The position numbers were made by a program, and so were the translations under genes. Below, piece by piece: positions 54,844 through 64,000 of a stretch of 64,000 nucleotides of DNA (positions within the stretch are counted from its first letter, which is position 1; each line of letters begins with the position of its first letter). Source of the DNA: Neovahlkampfia damariscottae (Eukaryota; Heterolobosea; Selenaionea; Neovahlkampfiida; Neovahlkampfiidae); NCBI GenBank assembly GCA_016618085.1, contig JABLTG010000075.1:29400-93399 (forward strand). The letters run 5' to 3'. The notes beneath the pieces were generated by a model. That model did not search any database. It was not told where the DNA came from and saw nothing but the letters and a program-made list of their open reading frames with translations.

Positions 54844-56775
54844 ATGTCAATGAAACAAGGTAAAAGAAGATTCCATAAATTGAACTTTTAGACCTCATCT
54901 ATGCTGGAGCTCCAAATACTGAAAGAGGAAGAAGTGCTATTCTTTCAGTTGATCCAAAAGGTAAATTTTTATTATATGGATCTGGAAACAATTTAATCTT
55001 GCGTGATTTACAAGACCCACTCAAAGTTGATTGGTACACAGAACATACTGCATCTGTTACAGCAGCTAGAGTTGCACCATCTGGATATTGGGTTTGTTCA
55101 GGAGACTCAGCAGGAAACGTTAGAATTTGGTCATGTACAAATGATGATAAAACTCTTAAATTGGAAATTAGACCAATTTCTGGTGCTGTTCGTGATGTTT
55201 GTTGGTCACCTGATTCGAAACGTGTCGCTATTGTAGGAGAAGGAAAATCAGCTTTTTCACACGTATTTTTGTGGGATACTGGTTCACCTGTTGGAACTTT
55301 ATCAGGACACAGTCAAGCTATATTATCAGTTGATCATAAACAAGTCAGACCATTTGCTATTGCTTCAGCTGGAGAAGGTAAAAAAAAAATAAAAAAAATT
55401 AACAAACTTAAAAAGATGGTTATGTCAAGTATGTGAATAATAATAAAAAATTAACTAACTTTAAAGTTTATATAAAGGACCACCATACAAAACACTCGAT
55501 GGATCTGAACGTTCAATTCATAAAAAATATGTTAATGGAATTAGATTTTCACCTGATGGATCCGAATTTGTCACTGTTTCAAGTGATAAAACAATTGCAT
55601 TCTTTGATGGAAAAACAGGAGCCTATTTACAACATATGGATAACACAGGTATGCATACAGGTAGTATTTTCTCAGTTGCTTGGAGTCTTGATGGAAAACA
55701 AATTATCACATGTAGTGCTGATAAAACAGTTAAATTCTGGGATTCTGCTACAAAAAAATTAATTTCAACTGTTACTCTCGGAAAAGCTATTGAAGATCAA
55801 CAACTTGGTGTTGCTTGGCCATTAGCTGATTTAGCTCTTTCAGTTTCACTTGCAGGAACTATTAACTATTTTGATACAAAAGATACATCAAGTCTTACAG
55901 CACCAAAACAATCACTTGTTGGACACAATACACCAATTTATAGCTTAATGTATGACGAAAAAACAAACAAAATGTATTCAACTGGATCACAAGGAGTCTT
56001 AATTGAATGGGAATATGGTACATCAAAAAATAGAGTTGTTCAAGGAAAACAAGAAAAAGGAAGTTTCTTCAATGTTGCAAAATGTGGAAAAGATAAATTA
56101 GCTGTTATCACAAGTGAAGGTACAATTCGTATTGTTGAGTTAGAAGGATTCTCTTATGTAGGAGATGCATTAAAACTTACAGCTGTACCAAATGATATTG
56201 CTTCATTATCAACTGGTGATTCTTCAATTGTATCAACACGTAAAGGTTTAGAATTCATTAATGGAGATAAACTTGGAAAATTCCATGCTTATAATTATGA
56301 ACCTTCATGTTTAGCTGTTTCATCAGATGATAAATTTGTTGCTGTTGGAGGTGGTGACAAAAAAATTCATATTTATTCATTAAACGGAGATGAATTAAAA
56401 GAAGAAAAAGTTTTATCAAATCATCAAGGAAAATTAACTTCAATCAAATTTTCACCAAACGGAAAATTCTTATGTTCTGGAGATTCAAACAAAGAAATTA
56501 TTTTATTTTCAACAGGTGATTGGGAAGTTATTCAAGATGAATTAACATTTCATGGTGCTTCTATTTCAGATATGTGTTGGTCACATGATTCAAAATATTT
56601 AGTTTCAGGTTCTGTTGATAAAAGTATCATTATTTGGGATTTTGAAAATAAAAAAAGAATCATAAATCCAAATGGTCATTTAGTTGGTGTTAAATCAGTT
56701 TGTTTCAAAGATGAAGAAACTATCATTTCAGCTGGTGGTGACTTTAGAATTGTTTCATGGAAATTTAAATTTTAA
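54844..56775 (+). CDS. AIP1: actin-interacting protein 1 (WDR1)
   Basis: Exons 54844-54859, 54892-55377, 55416-55428 and 55467-56775 give 607 residues, the usual AIP1 length. It is the double seven-bladed WD40 protein that works with cofilin to disassemble actin filaments. Family blocks are plain: APNTERGRSAILSVDPKGKF, YTEHTASVTAARVAPSGYWV, VAIVGEGKSAFSHVFLWD, NGIRFSPDGSEFVTVSSDKT, DQQLGVAWPLADLALSVSLA and SLDGKQIITCSADKTVKFWD. Exon 3 is only 13 nt (GYV and part of flanking codons) and is needed to join the GEG-DGYV-N-LYKGPPYKT stretch conserved in animals and fungi. The first exon is 16 nt. Convergent with the TTD14-like gene, 18 nt between stops. Confidence 0.96.
55416..55428 (+). other. 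13-nt microexon of the AIP1 gene
   Basis: Flanked by 38-nt introns on both sides (55378-55415 and 55429-55466). The exon supplies the conserved Asp-Gly-Tyr-Val of the WD40 loop before the YKGPPYKT motif. Without it the two large exons do not join in a family-consistent way. Confidence 0.8.
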
Positions 56776-56793
56776 AAAAAAATAAAAACACTT

Positions 56794-58313
56794 TTATGAA
56801 TAATTATTTGAAGACATATGATAAGATTGAAAATTTTGATCTTTTGTAACTTCTTGAGATACATTTAACCATGGTGGTATTTCAACTTTTGAATTTCCAT
56901 TACTGTTAGTAGCTAATACCCAAATATTTTTTTTTGGTTCTTTGAATTCAACAATTTGAAAATATTGATTTTTGTAAATGAAACAACGAACATTTTTTTG
57001 AATTGTAACTCTACCATGTTCCGCTAGATCTAATAATTGTTTATATTCTTTTCCTGAAATTTGACGTTCAATAATTGCTGATTTATCGTCTTTTACTCTT
57101 CTTCTTGAAAATGTATATGAATTAACACCATTTTGTCCTCTTCTTCTTACAAATGCAAATCCTCCTAAATCTTCACTTTCATCAAGTTTTGATAAATCTA
57201 AATAAGTTTGTTTTTGTTCAAATTCTTCATATTTAACTGGAATCTGTTGTGGTCTCTCTAATAACAAAAATTTTCTTTGAACATTTTTTTGTGGCATTGG
57301 TAAACCAACATGTTCACAAACTGCATCACTTTTTTGAAGATTAAAAAAAAAAATAAAATTAACATACCTGACTCTTTGAACTTTTCCTTGAAAATCTGTT
57401 GAATTATCAAAGATTTTTAAATGTTTATGACCAACCCATGCTGAAATCAACTTTAAATCCAATGCAGCAGCTTCTTCTTTTGTTTCTTTTCTGGCTGTAT
57501 TATTATCTGTTGTATAAAAGTCTTCAGCACTTTTTAGATGTTTAATTATGATTTCATTTTTACCCTATCGCAGCAGTTACTAAATGAAATATTGCGTCGT
57601 ATCTTTTATCTCTTAAACTTACAGTGCTCCAACCATAATCGTCTAATAAAAACTCCCATTCTTCTTTATTTATATAAGCACTTCCATCCATGAGTCCTCT
57701 GTCACAAAGAAGAATTGTTGGTTTATCTGTTGATTTTGCAATTTTTAAATATGCATCTTCCAAAGACATTTGAACTGAATTTTTGAAGGTAAAAAAATGA
57801 TAAAAAAATTACTTTTCATTAATGAAGCTTGAAACCTTACAAGTTGTTCTGGTGTCATTGAGAGTCTAATTTTAAAGAATAAAAAATAAAAAATTTGTTT
57901 TGAAAAATTACGAATAAAAACCATTTCCATTATGTAAAATAGTTGCTATATATTGAGGTTAAATTTAATTTTTTACCTGCTTCTGGTACTATTAGTACTT
58001 GAAATCCCAGATTCATGAGTCTGTTGGCAATATCACTCATAGCAGTGCTTTTTCCCGCACATGGTCCACCAGTTAAAACAAATTTGTATATAATTTGTCT
58101 TTTTTCATTATCTCTTTGAACATTTTCATCCATTTTATTTGTATCCTTTTCTTTTTTTTTTGCTCTTTTTTCTGTTTCTCCATATACTGTTTGTGTTGAA
58201 TTTGAAAAAGATTTTGAAAGTAAAGCAGCTCCTAATAATAATGGAAATGAAAATTTCAGGGCTGTTTTCATTTTTCCATTTTTGAAAAACGCTTTTGAGA
58301 CGTTGCGAAACAT
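56794..58313 (-). CDS. TTD14-like P-loop/CYTH protein
   Basis: Exons 58313-57977, 57945-57912, 57865-57813, 57774-57564, 57529-57368 and 57328-56794 (five introns, 31-46 nt; exons 2 and 3 are only 34 and 53 nt) give 443 residues. The AAA_28-type NTPase part has a Walker A FVLTGGPCAGKST (82-90), PEA and ILLCDRGLMDG as the DRG block, and LVTAAIGAEDFYTTDNNTAR. A CYTH-like C-terminal half follows (YTFSRRRVKDDKSAIIERQI, VRCFIYKNQYFQIVEFKE). The order and motifs fit Drosophila TTD14, a GTP/phosphoinositide-binding protein that moves membrane channels. The first 35 residues are basic then hydrophobic, possibly a membrane or mitochondrial anchor not typical of TTD14. Confidence 0.8.
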
Positions 58314-58439
58314 TTCCACCAAAAAAAAAGTGAATTTGATTGGACATTCAATTACACAGCATTTCTTAATAAAAAAAGAAAAGCAAATATTTCAAGAAAA
58401 CGTAGAAATTTAGGTGTTATTTCAAAATGGGATAACCAT

Positions 58440-58446
58440 CCAATCA
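58440..58446 (+). promoter_or_regulatory. CCAATCA element of the PEX11 gene
   Basis: CCAATCA lies 38 nt upstream of ATG 58485. The divergent neighbour has TGATTGG at 58337-58343, 23 nt from its own start, again one element per gene. Confidence 0.5.
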
Positions 58447-58484
58447 AAACAATTTCGAACGGAAAATTTACACAAACAAAAAAA

Positions 58485-59262
58485 ATGGACAGACCAAATT
58501 TTGTACAAAAAACAATCGCATTGACTTCAGATAAAGGAGGGTTTGATAAAGTTATCAGAACCTTCTCTTATGTTTCAAAATTATTTTTACACTTCTATGG
58601 AAATAAAGGTTCCACACTTGTAACCAGTTTAGAAAATATGTCATCAGCAATCTCTGACATGAGATATGCATTAAGGTAAAAAATAAAAATAAAAATAAAA
58701 AAAACAAAAAAGATTACCTGGAGTTTTTTCAACAGTCGATAGTGTCATGACTCAAAACACTGAAGACAGTTTTGTGAGAAAACTTCGTTATTTTCAAGAT
58801 TTTGTAATGATGTTATATCATCCAGCTGATGTTGGTTATTTTCTCAGTAGCAAACAAATTTTACCATTTTTTAATGAACAACAAAGAGATCAAATGTCAA
58901 AATTTGCCACACGATGTTTGAAAGAAAAAAAAAAATTAATTTTTGGAATAGGCTGGTTAATTTACATTGTTTGTGATTTAATAATTGATAGTTATGAATT
59001 ATATCAACTTTCAAACAGAATTAATGATGTGAAAAAACAATACATGAGAAGTGGTGAAAAAGAACTTCAATCAACAATTCAATCATTATTAGCAGAAAGA
59101 AGAAGATATTTCTTCAATTATGCTATTAATTTTAGTAATTTACCAATGGCTCTTGAATGGTCAACTGATGGATTTCTTCCAGATATCGGTATTCCAATCT
59201 TTGGTACTGTTGGTTCTTTTCTTGGTTTATATAGAAAATGGACTTCAATTACAAGAGTTTAA
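58485..59262 (+). CDS. PEX11: peroxisomal membrane protein PEX11-like
   Basis: Exons 58485-58675 and 58713-59262 (37-nt intron) give 246 residues. The layout is that of PEX11: an N-terminal amphipathic region (VIRTFSYVSKLFLHFYG), the SAISDMRYALR-LPG junction motif split by the intron, VRKLRYFQDFVMMLYHPAD, and hydrophobic segments near LIFGIGWLIYIVCDLIID and the end (GTVGSFLGLYRKW). PEX11 elongates and divides peroxisomes. It points to oxidative peroxisome metabolism in this organism. Confidence 0.88.
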
Positions 59263-59510
59263 GAAAATATTTAATAAATTCCTGGAATCTAAAATGATGT
59301 TTTAAATATTCCTTTGTATCTTGATTCATCTAAAATTTGAACTGGAAACATCAACAGTTTAATCAATTATATTTCATTTGTCTGATACAATCATTTTTTA
59401 AATGCCACATTAATCATTTTTGATAAATACACTCCAATTGGTTGATTTTTTCATTGGCCAAAATCACTTCATTCAACTGCACAGTTTTCGGGTGAAAAAA
59501 AGAAACAAAA

Positions 59511-60997
59511 ATGAAACTTTTTGGACTAGTAATAAAATCAATTGAAGAGTTTAAAAAAGAAGAAGAAAAAGAGGAAAAATTTTACTTTTCAGTTGTTTTT
59601 TCTTTGGGTTTACAAAAATTTGAAAAAAGAAGTGAATTTTTTACAATTGAAGATAACAAAACTGAAATTAATCAGATGATAAAATTCTTAGGATATGACG
59701 GAGAAAAAAGCAAACTACAAATGAAAAATGAAAAAGATGAAATTATATGGTCCAGTGACTTTCAAATTTCAGAAGGAGATAAAATTGAAGCTTTAGATGT
59801 ACAAAATCAACAAAGTACTTATATTCAATACTCAATTGAATCAACAAATTTTGAATGGGACAATGAACTTGAAAAGTTTATAGAAATTGAAAATAGTTTT
59901 ATTGAATTTGACAAGGAAAGAAGAATTCAAATTGAAGAAATTAATCAAGAGTTGAAAGATTTAAAATATGAATTACAAGTTAAAAATCAACAAATCAAAC
60001 AAAAAGAAAAAACTCATCAAGAAGAAATTGAAAAACAATTAAAACTCATGATTTCATTAGAATCAAGATTAAAAGATGTAAATTTAGATGATTCATCATT
60101 AGATTTAAAACAACAAAATCAAGTTTTAAATCAAAAAATTGAGGCAATGACAATGGTAAGAACAAAAAAATAAACAAAAAATTAAAAAAAAAAGTTACTT
60201 AATGATTTAAAGTTTCAATTGGATGAATATAGTTCATTTGAAAGAGAAAACAAAGAATTAAAAAAAAAACTTGAAAAATTTCAATCTTTTCAATTTGAAA
60301 AAAATTTTGATGTTGAAGAATTTGAAGAAGAAAGATTAGAGACAAATCCATTAAACTGTTTAAAAGAAGGAATAACTGAATTAATGGAATTCATATCATT
60401 TACACTGTCAAATGGAAAAGGTAAATCTATTTCTGATGTTTCAAATTCTCAAAATAATCCAAAAATTCAACAATACTTTGATTTAAAAATATTACCTCCA
60501 TTATTGATTTTTACAAAAAAAGATTTATGTACAAGTTGGTTAAAAGAAATTCATTTTTGGAAATTAATTGATGAAATGGATGACGAAATTATTTTGTACA
60601 TCAAAAAAAAAACAAAAGAAGATTTAGAACCATTTTTTAAAAAAAAACAAATGAATATACATGAGCAATATGAAGCATTGACATTATGCTTCATAAAACA
60701 TTGTATAAAGTACTCTAGATTTTTTTTAATTTTTCGTTTAGTGATCAAAATATAATTCATTGTTTTCAAAAAATTTCAATGGACAAAGAAAAAATATCTA
60801 GATATTTTACACCAGAATCTTCTCTTTCTAATACAAAAACTTTTTTAAAAATATTGAAAGTTTTGAAAATTTTAACAAAAATTAAAATTACAATTAATCC
60901 AATAAGTCATATGGTAAAAAAAGAACAAGAAGATCAAGAAAAAGAAAATGAATCCTTCTTTTCAACAACTTTGAATTCAATGAAAATTTGGAAGTAA
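59511..60997 (+). CDS. coiled-coil protein, family unknown
   Basis: Exons 59511-60155, 60195-60709 and 60742-60997 (introns 39 and 32 nt) give 471 residues. An N-terminal ~105-residue beta-rich region might be ubiquitin-like (FTIEDNKTEINQMIKFLGYD, SEGDKIEALDVQ). A long coiled coil follows (about 125-280, QIEEINQELKDLKYELQVKN), then an acidic linker and a C-terminal helical domain (LLIFTKKDLCTSWLKEIHFW, YEALTLCFIKHCIK) ending in a lysine-rich tail. I recognise no domain. The layout suggests an adaptor or cytoskeletal linker, but that is a guess. Confidence 0.65.
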
Positions 60998-61571
60998 AAA
61001 CTATTATATTGGTTTTTTTTTTTGTATTCTTTGATAAAAAGATGAGCAACTCTGTTTGTTCAGTGTTTTTATATATTTTGATTTTTCATGCATTTTAATG
61101 TAATTTGTTCACTTGATTAATCATTTTTGATTGTTTCTATCATTTGATCATCAATAGTGTTGAAAAGAATTCAAATCTGAAGTATTTTCTGAGTCATTCC
61201 TGTCTGATTGATAAAATATTGAGATTTTGTAGAATAATTTTTCAAACTGTATTTGGAAAAGTATGATTTTCTGCAATATCTAATTTCGACCATTTTCTGG
61301 TTGAATTTGAAGATTGATACAATTCTTCTGTTTGAACAGATCAAATTCATAAAAAAAAACAATTGGCACTAAGTTCTTTTGGGATTGCATTTTTTCTTTT
61401 TTTATTTTTTGGAAAACTTGTTCTCCCAATTTAAAAAAATTACCCAATAAAAAGTCTCGTTGTTTGATTTTTTAAGAAAGATAAAATGATTGGTTCGTTT
61501 GGTTGAATTTTTAAGCATAATTACTGGTTAACTTTGTCTAAACCAATCAAAGCCAATCTTACAAAGCAAAA
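60998..61571. other. 574-nt intergenic region
   Basis: This is the longest gap between confident genes. I see no supported coding sequence; the only long minus-strand frame (61171-61362) is Phe/Tyr/Lys-rich and looks random. No tRNA cloverleaf or snRNA motif was recognised. CCAATCA at 61543-61549 belongs to the next gene. Another CCAATAA occurs at 61444-61450, close to a TGATTGG at about 61489. Confidence 0.4.
61543..61549 (+). promoter_or_regulatory. CCAATCA element of the MADS-box gene
   Basis: CCAATCA lies 22 nt upstream of ATG 61572, with a second, degenerate CCAATCT 4 nt later (61554-61560). Confidence 0.5.
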
Positions 61572-62583
61572 ATGGACAAGCAAAACTTGCAAAGCACTTT
61601 ACCAAATTCGACGCTTCCAAAAACAGATGATTTTATTGTGTCTCAACAAACACAAGGTTCAAGTTCAAATCCATCTCAAACTCAAGGAAGCTTTGGACAA
61701 AAGTTTCAATTTCCTTATAACGGTCAAAATCAAACATCACCAGGAACAACTGGCTTAAAACCAGGCCAAACTCAAACTTTAAACCAACAACCTTTGACCC
61801 AACAACAATTACAAGGTCACTTCACTACTCAAACTGTTAATATGTCCAAACAACAAACTTATAATCCACAAAATACTGAAGGTGGAAATCAAAATGAAGA
61901 TGTCGATTCTGACGGAGAAAAAGAAGCACCAAAAAAAGCAAGAAGAAGAAAAATCAAAATTGAGTACATCAAAGATAAAAGTAAAAGACATATCACTTTT
62001 TCAAAAGTAAGTTCAAAAAATCAACAAAATTTAACTTTATCAACAGAGAAAAGGTGGTATCATGAAAAAAGTTTATGAATTAAGTACTTTAACTGGTACA
62101 CAAGCTCTTTTACTCGTTGCTTCTGAAACAGGTCATGTTTATACTTTTGCTACACCAAAGTAAGTTGTCAGTTATTTTTTATATTAAATTATCAATAGAT
62201 TACAACCTTTAATTACTAAAATCGAAGGTAAAAATCTTATTCAAGCATGTCTTAATGCACCTGATAATGCACCTGAAGATGAAGAAGGTGAAGAAGAAGA
62301 AGAAGATGATGAACAACCAATGATGGGAGATTTAAAAGGAAATCCAATGAATCAACAACAAATGTTACAACAATTTCAACAACAACAACAACAATTACAA
62401 CAACAACAATTGCAACAACAATTACAACAACAACAACAAATGCAACAACAACAACAACAATACATGGGTCAACAATCAGGTTCTAATCAAACAAATATGA
62501 ATGCTTTCAATCCACCTGTTATGAGAATCAGTATGAATCAACAAGGTCAAAATAAAATGAATCAATACAATCAAGATAATTAA
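61572..62583 (+). CDS. SRF-type MADS-box transcription factor
   Basis: Exons 61572-62006, 62047-62159 and 62199-62583 (introns 40 and 39 nt) give 310 residues. A Gln/Asn/Thr-rich N-terminus of ~115 residues leads into the MADS domain (about 122-180): RRRKIKIEYIKDKSKRHITF, then RKGGIMKKVYELSTLTGTQA and LLVASETGHVYTFATPKLQP. These are the type I SRF/MCM1 residues that bind CArG-type DNA. The SAM extension and an acidic run (EDEEGEEEEEDDE) follow, then a polyglutamine tract encoded by CAA repeats (about 62344-62460). SRF factors control actin and growth genes. The stop codon TAA shares its bases with the facing DPH5 stop. Confidence 0.95.
62344..62463 (+). repeat. CAA-triplet repeat encoding polyglutamine
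   Basis: About 40 codons, mostly CAA with scattered TTA, ATG and TTG, give a Gln-rich tract in the MADS-box protein. The interruptions suggest an old, stabilised repeat rather than a fresh expansion. Confidence 0.8.
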
Positions 62584-63582
62584 ATGTTTTTATAATAAGC
62601 TAAAATTTCTTCTTCTATAATGTGTAAACTTCCACAAATGACTAAAGAATGTAAAGGTTCGCCAAAATCAACTTTTAAAAGTTCTTCAATTGTACCAGCT
62701 ACAATTTTTTGATCTGGAGCTCCAATGCGAGCTGTTCCTATAGCCATAGTTTTCTTTGAAATTACATTTTCTTTTCTTGTTTCTTCAATTTCTAAAAGTT
62801 GTTCAAGTGCTGTATTAATTGTCATGAATCTATAATTTATTATTATTTATTGATTAAATTTACCTTGGAGGTTCATAAATTTTTTTTCCTTTTAAAAGAT
62901 TTTCTTCACTTTGTTCTTTCACTTTGATATCAAGTAAACCTTTGAAAAATTAAGTAAGATTTTAAATTGAATATTTACATCTATTAAGATTTTAGAAAAT
63001 ACTAATCTTACAATGTGTGTAAGTCCAATGTTAAATTTCCTTTAATGTAGTTGTAGAATGAATCTGGTTTCCAAGTTTCTGTGAAAAATACAATAGAAAC
63101 TGTTTGTCCAAAACGATAAAGTTGTAATCCACATGCTCCAATTGCATTCCTGAACTCAATTATTTCCAAATTTTTCTTCTTACATTATAGATGCGTTATG
63201 GACAACTTCAACACCAATTTCTAACAAATAAATAAATAAGGAATCATATGTTATTACTCAATGATTTTGCTCTAACCATTATATCAGCATGTGTAGTAGC
63301 TCCAAAAGGATCACCAACAACAAGCACTCCAACATTTTTTTTTGCTGACTTTTCAATGATTTTTTCATCACATTCTGACTCAATTAATTCTCTATCAGCT
63401 AATACGATTTCTATTTTTCTGCCTAATTGTTTTGAATAAAATTCTTCTAATTTTTCTTTTCCAACTGTTAAAATAGAAGTATAATGTTCAAGATAAAGAA
63501 TATCACATTTATCAACTGCTTCAAGCCCTTTTAAAGTTATATCTTTTTCATCTCCTAATCCTAATCCAATTAAATAAAGCAT
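62580..63582 (-). CDS. DPH5: diphthine methyl ester synthase DPH5
   Basis: Six exons are proposed: 63582-63258, 63220-63184, 63149-63012, 62980-62979, 62939-62864 and 62829-62580, giving 275 residues. Family motifs are unmistakable: [94 protein letters not shown] and [16 protein letters not shown]5 methylates the diphthamide precursor on elongation factor 2, so the organism should make diphthamide. Exon 4 would be 2 nt long; it is required for the invariant HTLCLLDIKV segment. The stop overlaps that of the MADS gene. An antisense CCAATCA is at 63636-63642. Confidence 0.93.
62979..62980 (-). other. putative 2-nt microexon of DPH5
   Basis: Between a 31-nt intron (63011-62981) and a 39-nt intron (62978-62940), both with GTAAG/GTAAA donors and AG acceptors, lies a single AT. 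Adding it completes a Leu and a Cys codon, giving the HTLC-LLDIK stretch that is conserved in the family. Every one-intron alternative tried puts a stop in the frame. Confidence 0.6.
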
Positions 63583-63670
63583 GGTTAAAAATCACTCCTG
63601 CTTCTGTTTACAAAAAAAAATTGAGCAAATATTGTCCAATCAATCTAATTCTTAAAATGAGTGTTTGGTG

Positions 63671-63729
63671 CGATTCATTCTGAATCGGAATATTTGATTT
63701 TTCCGTTACAAAGTGACCATTCTGAATCG
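63671..63729. repeat. hairpin and 12-nt direct repeat before the IS607-like gene
   Basis: CATTCTGAATCG occurs twice (63676-63687 and 63718-63729), 42 nt apart start to start. The first copy lies inside a perfect 7-3-7 inverted repeat, CGATTCA-TTC-TGAATCG (63671-63687). They sit 95-150 nt upstream of the recombinase start, where subterminal transposase sites would be expected. That role is inferred. Confidence 0.6.
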
Positions 63730-63823
63730 TTTGTGAACTATATATAGATTTTCTAAATTCCGAAAAATTATAAATGGATGGAAAAATCAGAAAAGACGCC
63801 AACAAAACAAATAGAGCAGGCTG

Positions 63824-64000
63824 ATGAGCAATAATGATCGATGCAATGAAAAATATATCACCAGTAAAAAAAACAGAGAACAGTACGGAGTTTGTAATTC
63901 AACACTCAAACGATGGGCAAATGAAGGAAAAATTAGTAGTATCCGAACAATCGGAAACAAAAGGCTCTATGGATGTGATGACATTAGAAGAGTCTTTGGA
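63824..64000 (+). mobile_element. tnpA: IS607-family serine recombinase (TnpA), N-terminal part
   Basis: The frame opens at ATG 63824, after an in-frame TAG at 63812-63814, and is still open at the window end (59 codons). It carries the MerR-like helix-turn-helix that precedes the serine-resolvase domain in IS607 transposases: QYGVCNSTLKRWANEGKI followed by SSIRTIGNKRLYGCDDIRRV. IS607 elements insert without terminal inverted repeats and often carry a tnpB gene; in eukaryotes they are mostly known in amoebae and fungi and in giant viruses. The catalytic resolvase part would lie beyond the window, so completeness cannot be judged. No intron is needed in the visible part, unlike most neighbours. 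Confidence 0.85.

Noticed and set aside
59285-59390. Possible box C/D snoRNA (ATGATG ... CTGA)
   Set aside because: Box C is imperfect and no terminal stem or convincing guide could be seen; the match may be chance in AT-rich DNA.
61171-61362. 63-residue minus-strand ORF in the largest gap
   Set aside because: Random-looking composition, no promoter element, no intron context, no family resemblance.
1-64000. tRNA, rRNA or CRISPR features
   Set aside because: I looked for cloverleaf landmarks, conserved rRNA stretches and regularly spaced repeats and recognised none; a covariance-model scan would be needed to exclude small RNAs.
1-64000. Origin from a nucleomorph, bacterium or virus because of the high gene density
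   Set aside because: Nuclear-type genes with spliceosomal introns, PEX11, WASH, a complex I subunit and a MADS factor fit an ordinary compact protist nucleus; only the IS607 piece looks foreign.

Overview
This is about 64 kb of nuclear DNA from a eukaryote, very probably a free-living, aerobic, heterotrophic protist. It is AT-rich. Almost every gene is interrupted by tiny GT-AG introns, most of 26-46 nt, and the reading frames only close when these are removed. The standard code fits: TAA ends most genes and TGA ends a few. Markers of an aerobic, complex cell are a complex I subunit (NDUFB9-like), PEX11, the WASH-complex subunit SWIP, a cytochrome P450, AIP1/WDR1, neurofibromin-like RasGAP, RGS, RhoGEF and CRIB proteins, a MADS/SRF factor, diphthine synthase and beta-tubulin. 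I cannot place it firmly. A heterolobosean or amoeboid lineage would fit, but that is only a guess.

Layout. 0-3.7 kb: two convergent genes built from S-adenosylmethionine decarboxylase plus spermidine-synthase modules; one keeps the decarboxylase residues, the other is a secreted tandem double whose synthase motifs survive. 3.7-15.6 kb: a PIP-box WD40 protein and a HUWE1-like HECT ligase of about 3,089 residues. 15.6-21.5 kb (minus): RGS protein, divergent beta-tubulin, WBP4-like splicing factor, mini CRIB protein and an orphan basic protein. 21.8-28.9 kb: SDD3-like M16 metalloprotease, UNC93-like transporter, F-box protein, Sel1-repeat protein and a single-pass membrane protein. 29.1-32.8 kb: a region of gene decay, with a broken secreted protein gene next to a broken Tae4-like (type VI secretion amidase) gene that still has a signal peptide. 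32.8-38.5 kb: dual-specificity phosphatase, SWIP, NDUFB9-like protein and an RFTS plus CXXC-type zinc-finger protein. 38.6-48.3 kb (plus): RGS-like protein, a GTPase-less eIF5B relative, two MYND proteins, RING protein, GNAT protein and LRR-RhoGEF. 48.4-63.6 kb: P450, secreted Cys-rich protein, an orphan, neurofibromin-like RasGAP, AIP1, a TTD14-like P-loop/CYTH protein, PEX11, a coiled-coil protein, a MADS factor and DPH5. 63.6-64 kb: the left part of an IS607-type element, with a MerR-like recombinase start running off the window.

Genome style. Packing is extreme. Convergent genes overlap at their stop codons (1127-1135, 49961-49969, 62580-62583) or lie 5-30 nt apart. Divergent start codons can be 27-36 nt apart. 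AATAAA often overlaps the stop codon itself. A CCAAT[C/A]A element lies roughly 10-55 nt upstream of most start codons, in either orientation, and is the clearest promoter signal. Two microexons stand out: 13 nt in AIP1 and, by inference, only 2 nt in DPH5. All exon structures here were inferred by eye from frame, GT-AG borders and family similarity; none is backed by transcripts.
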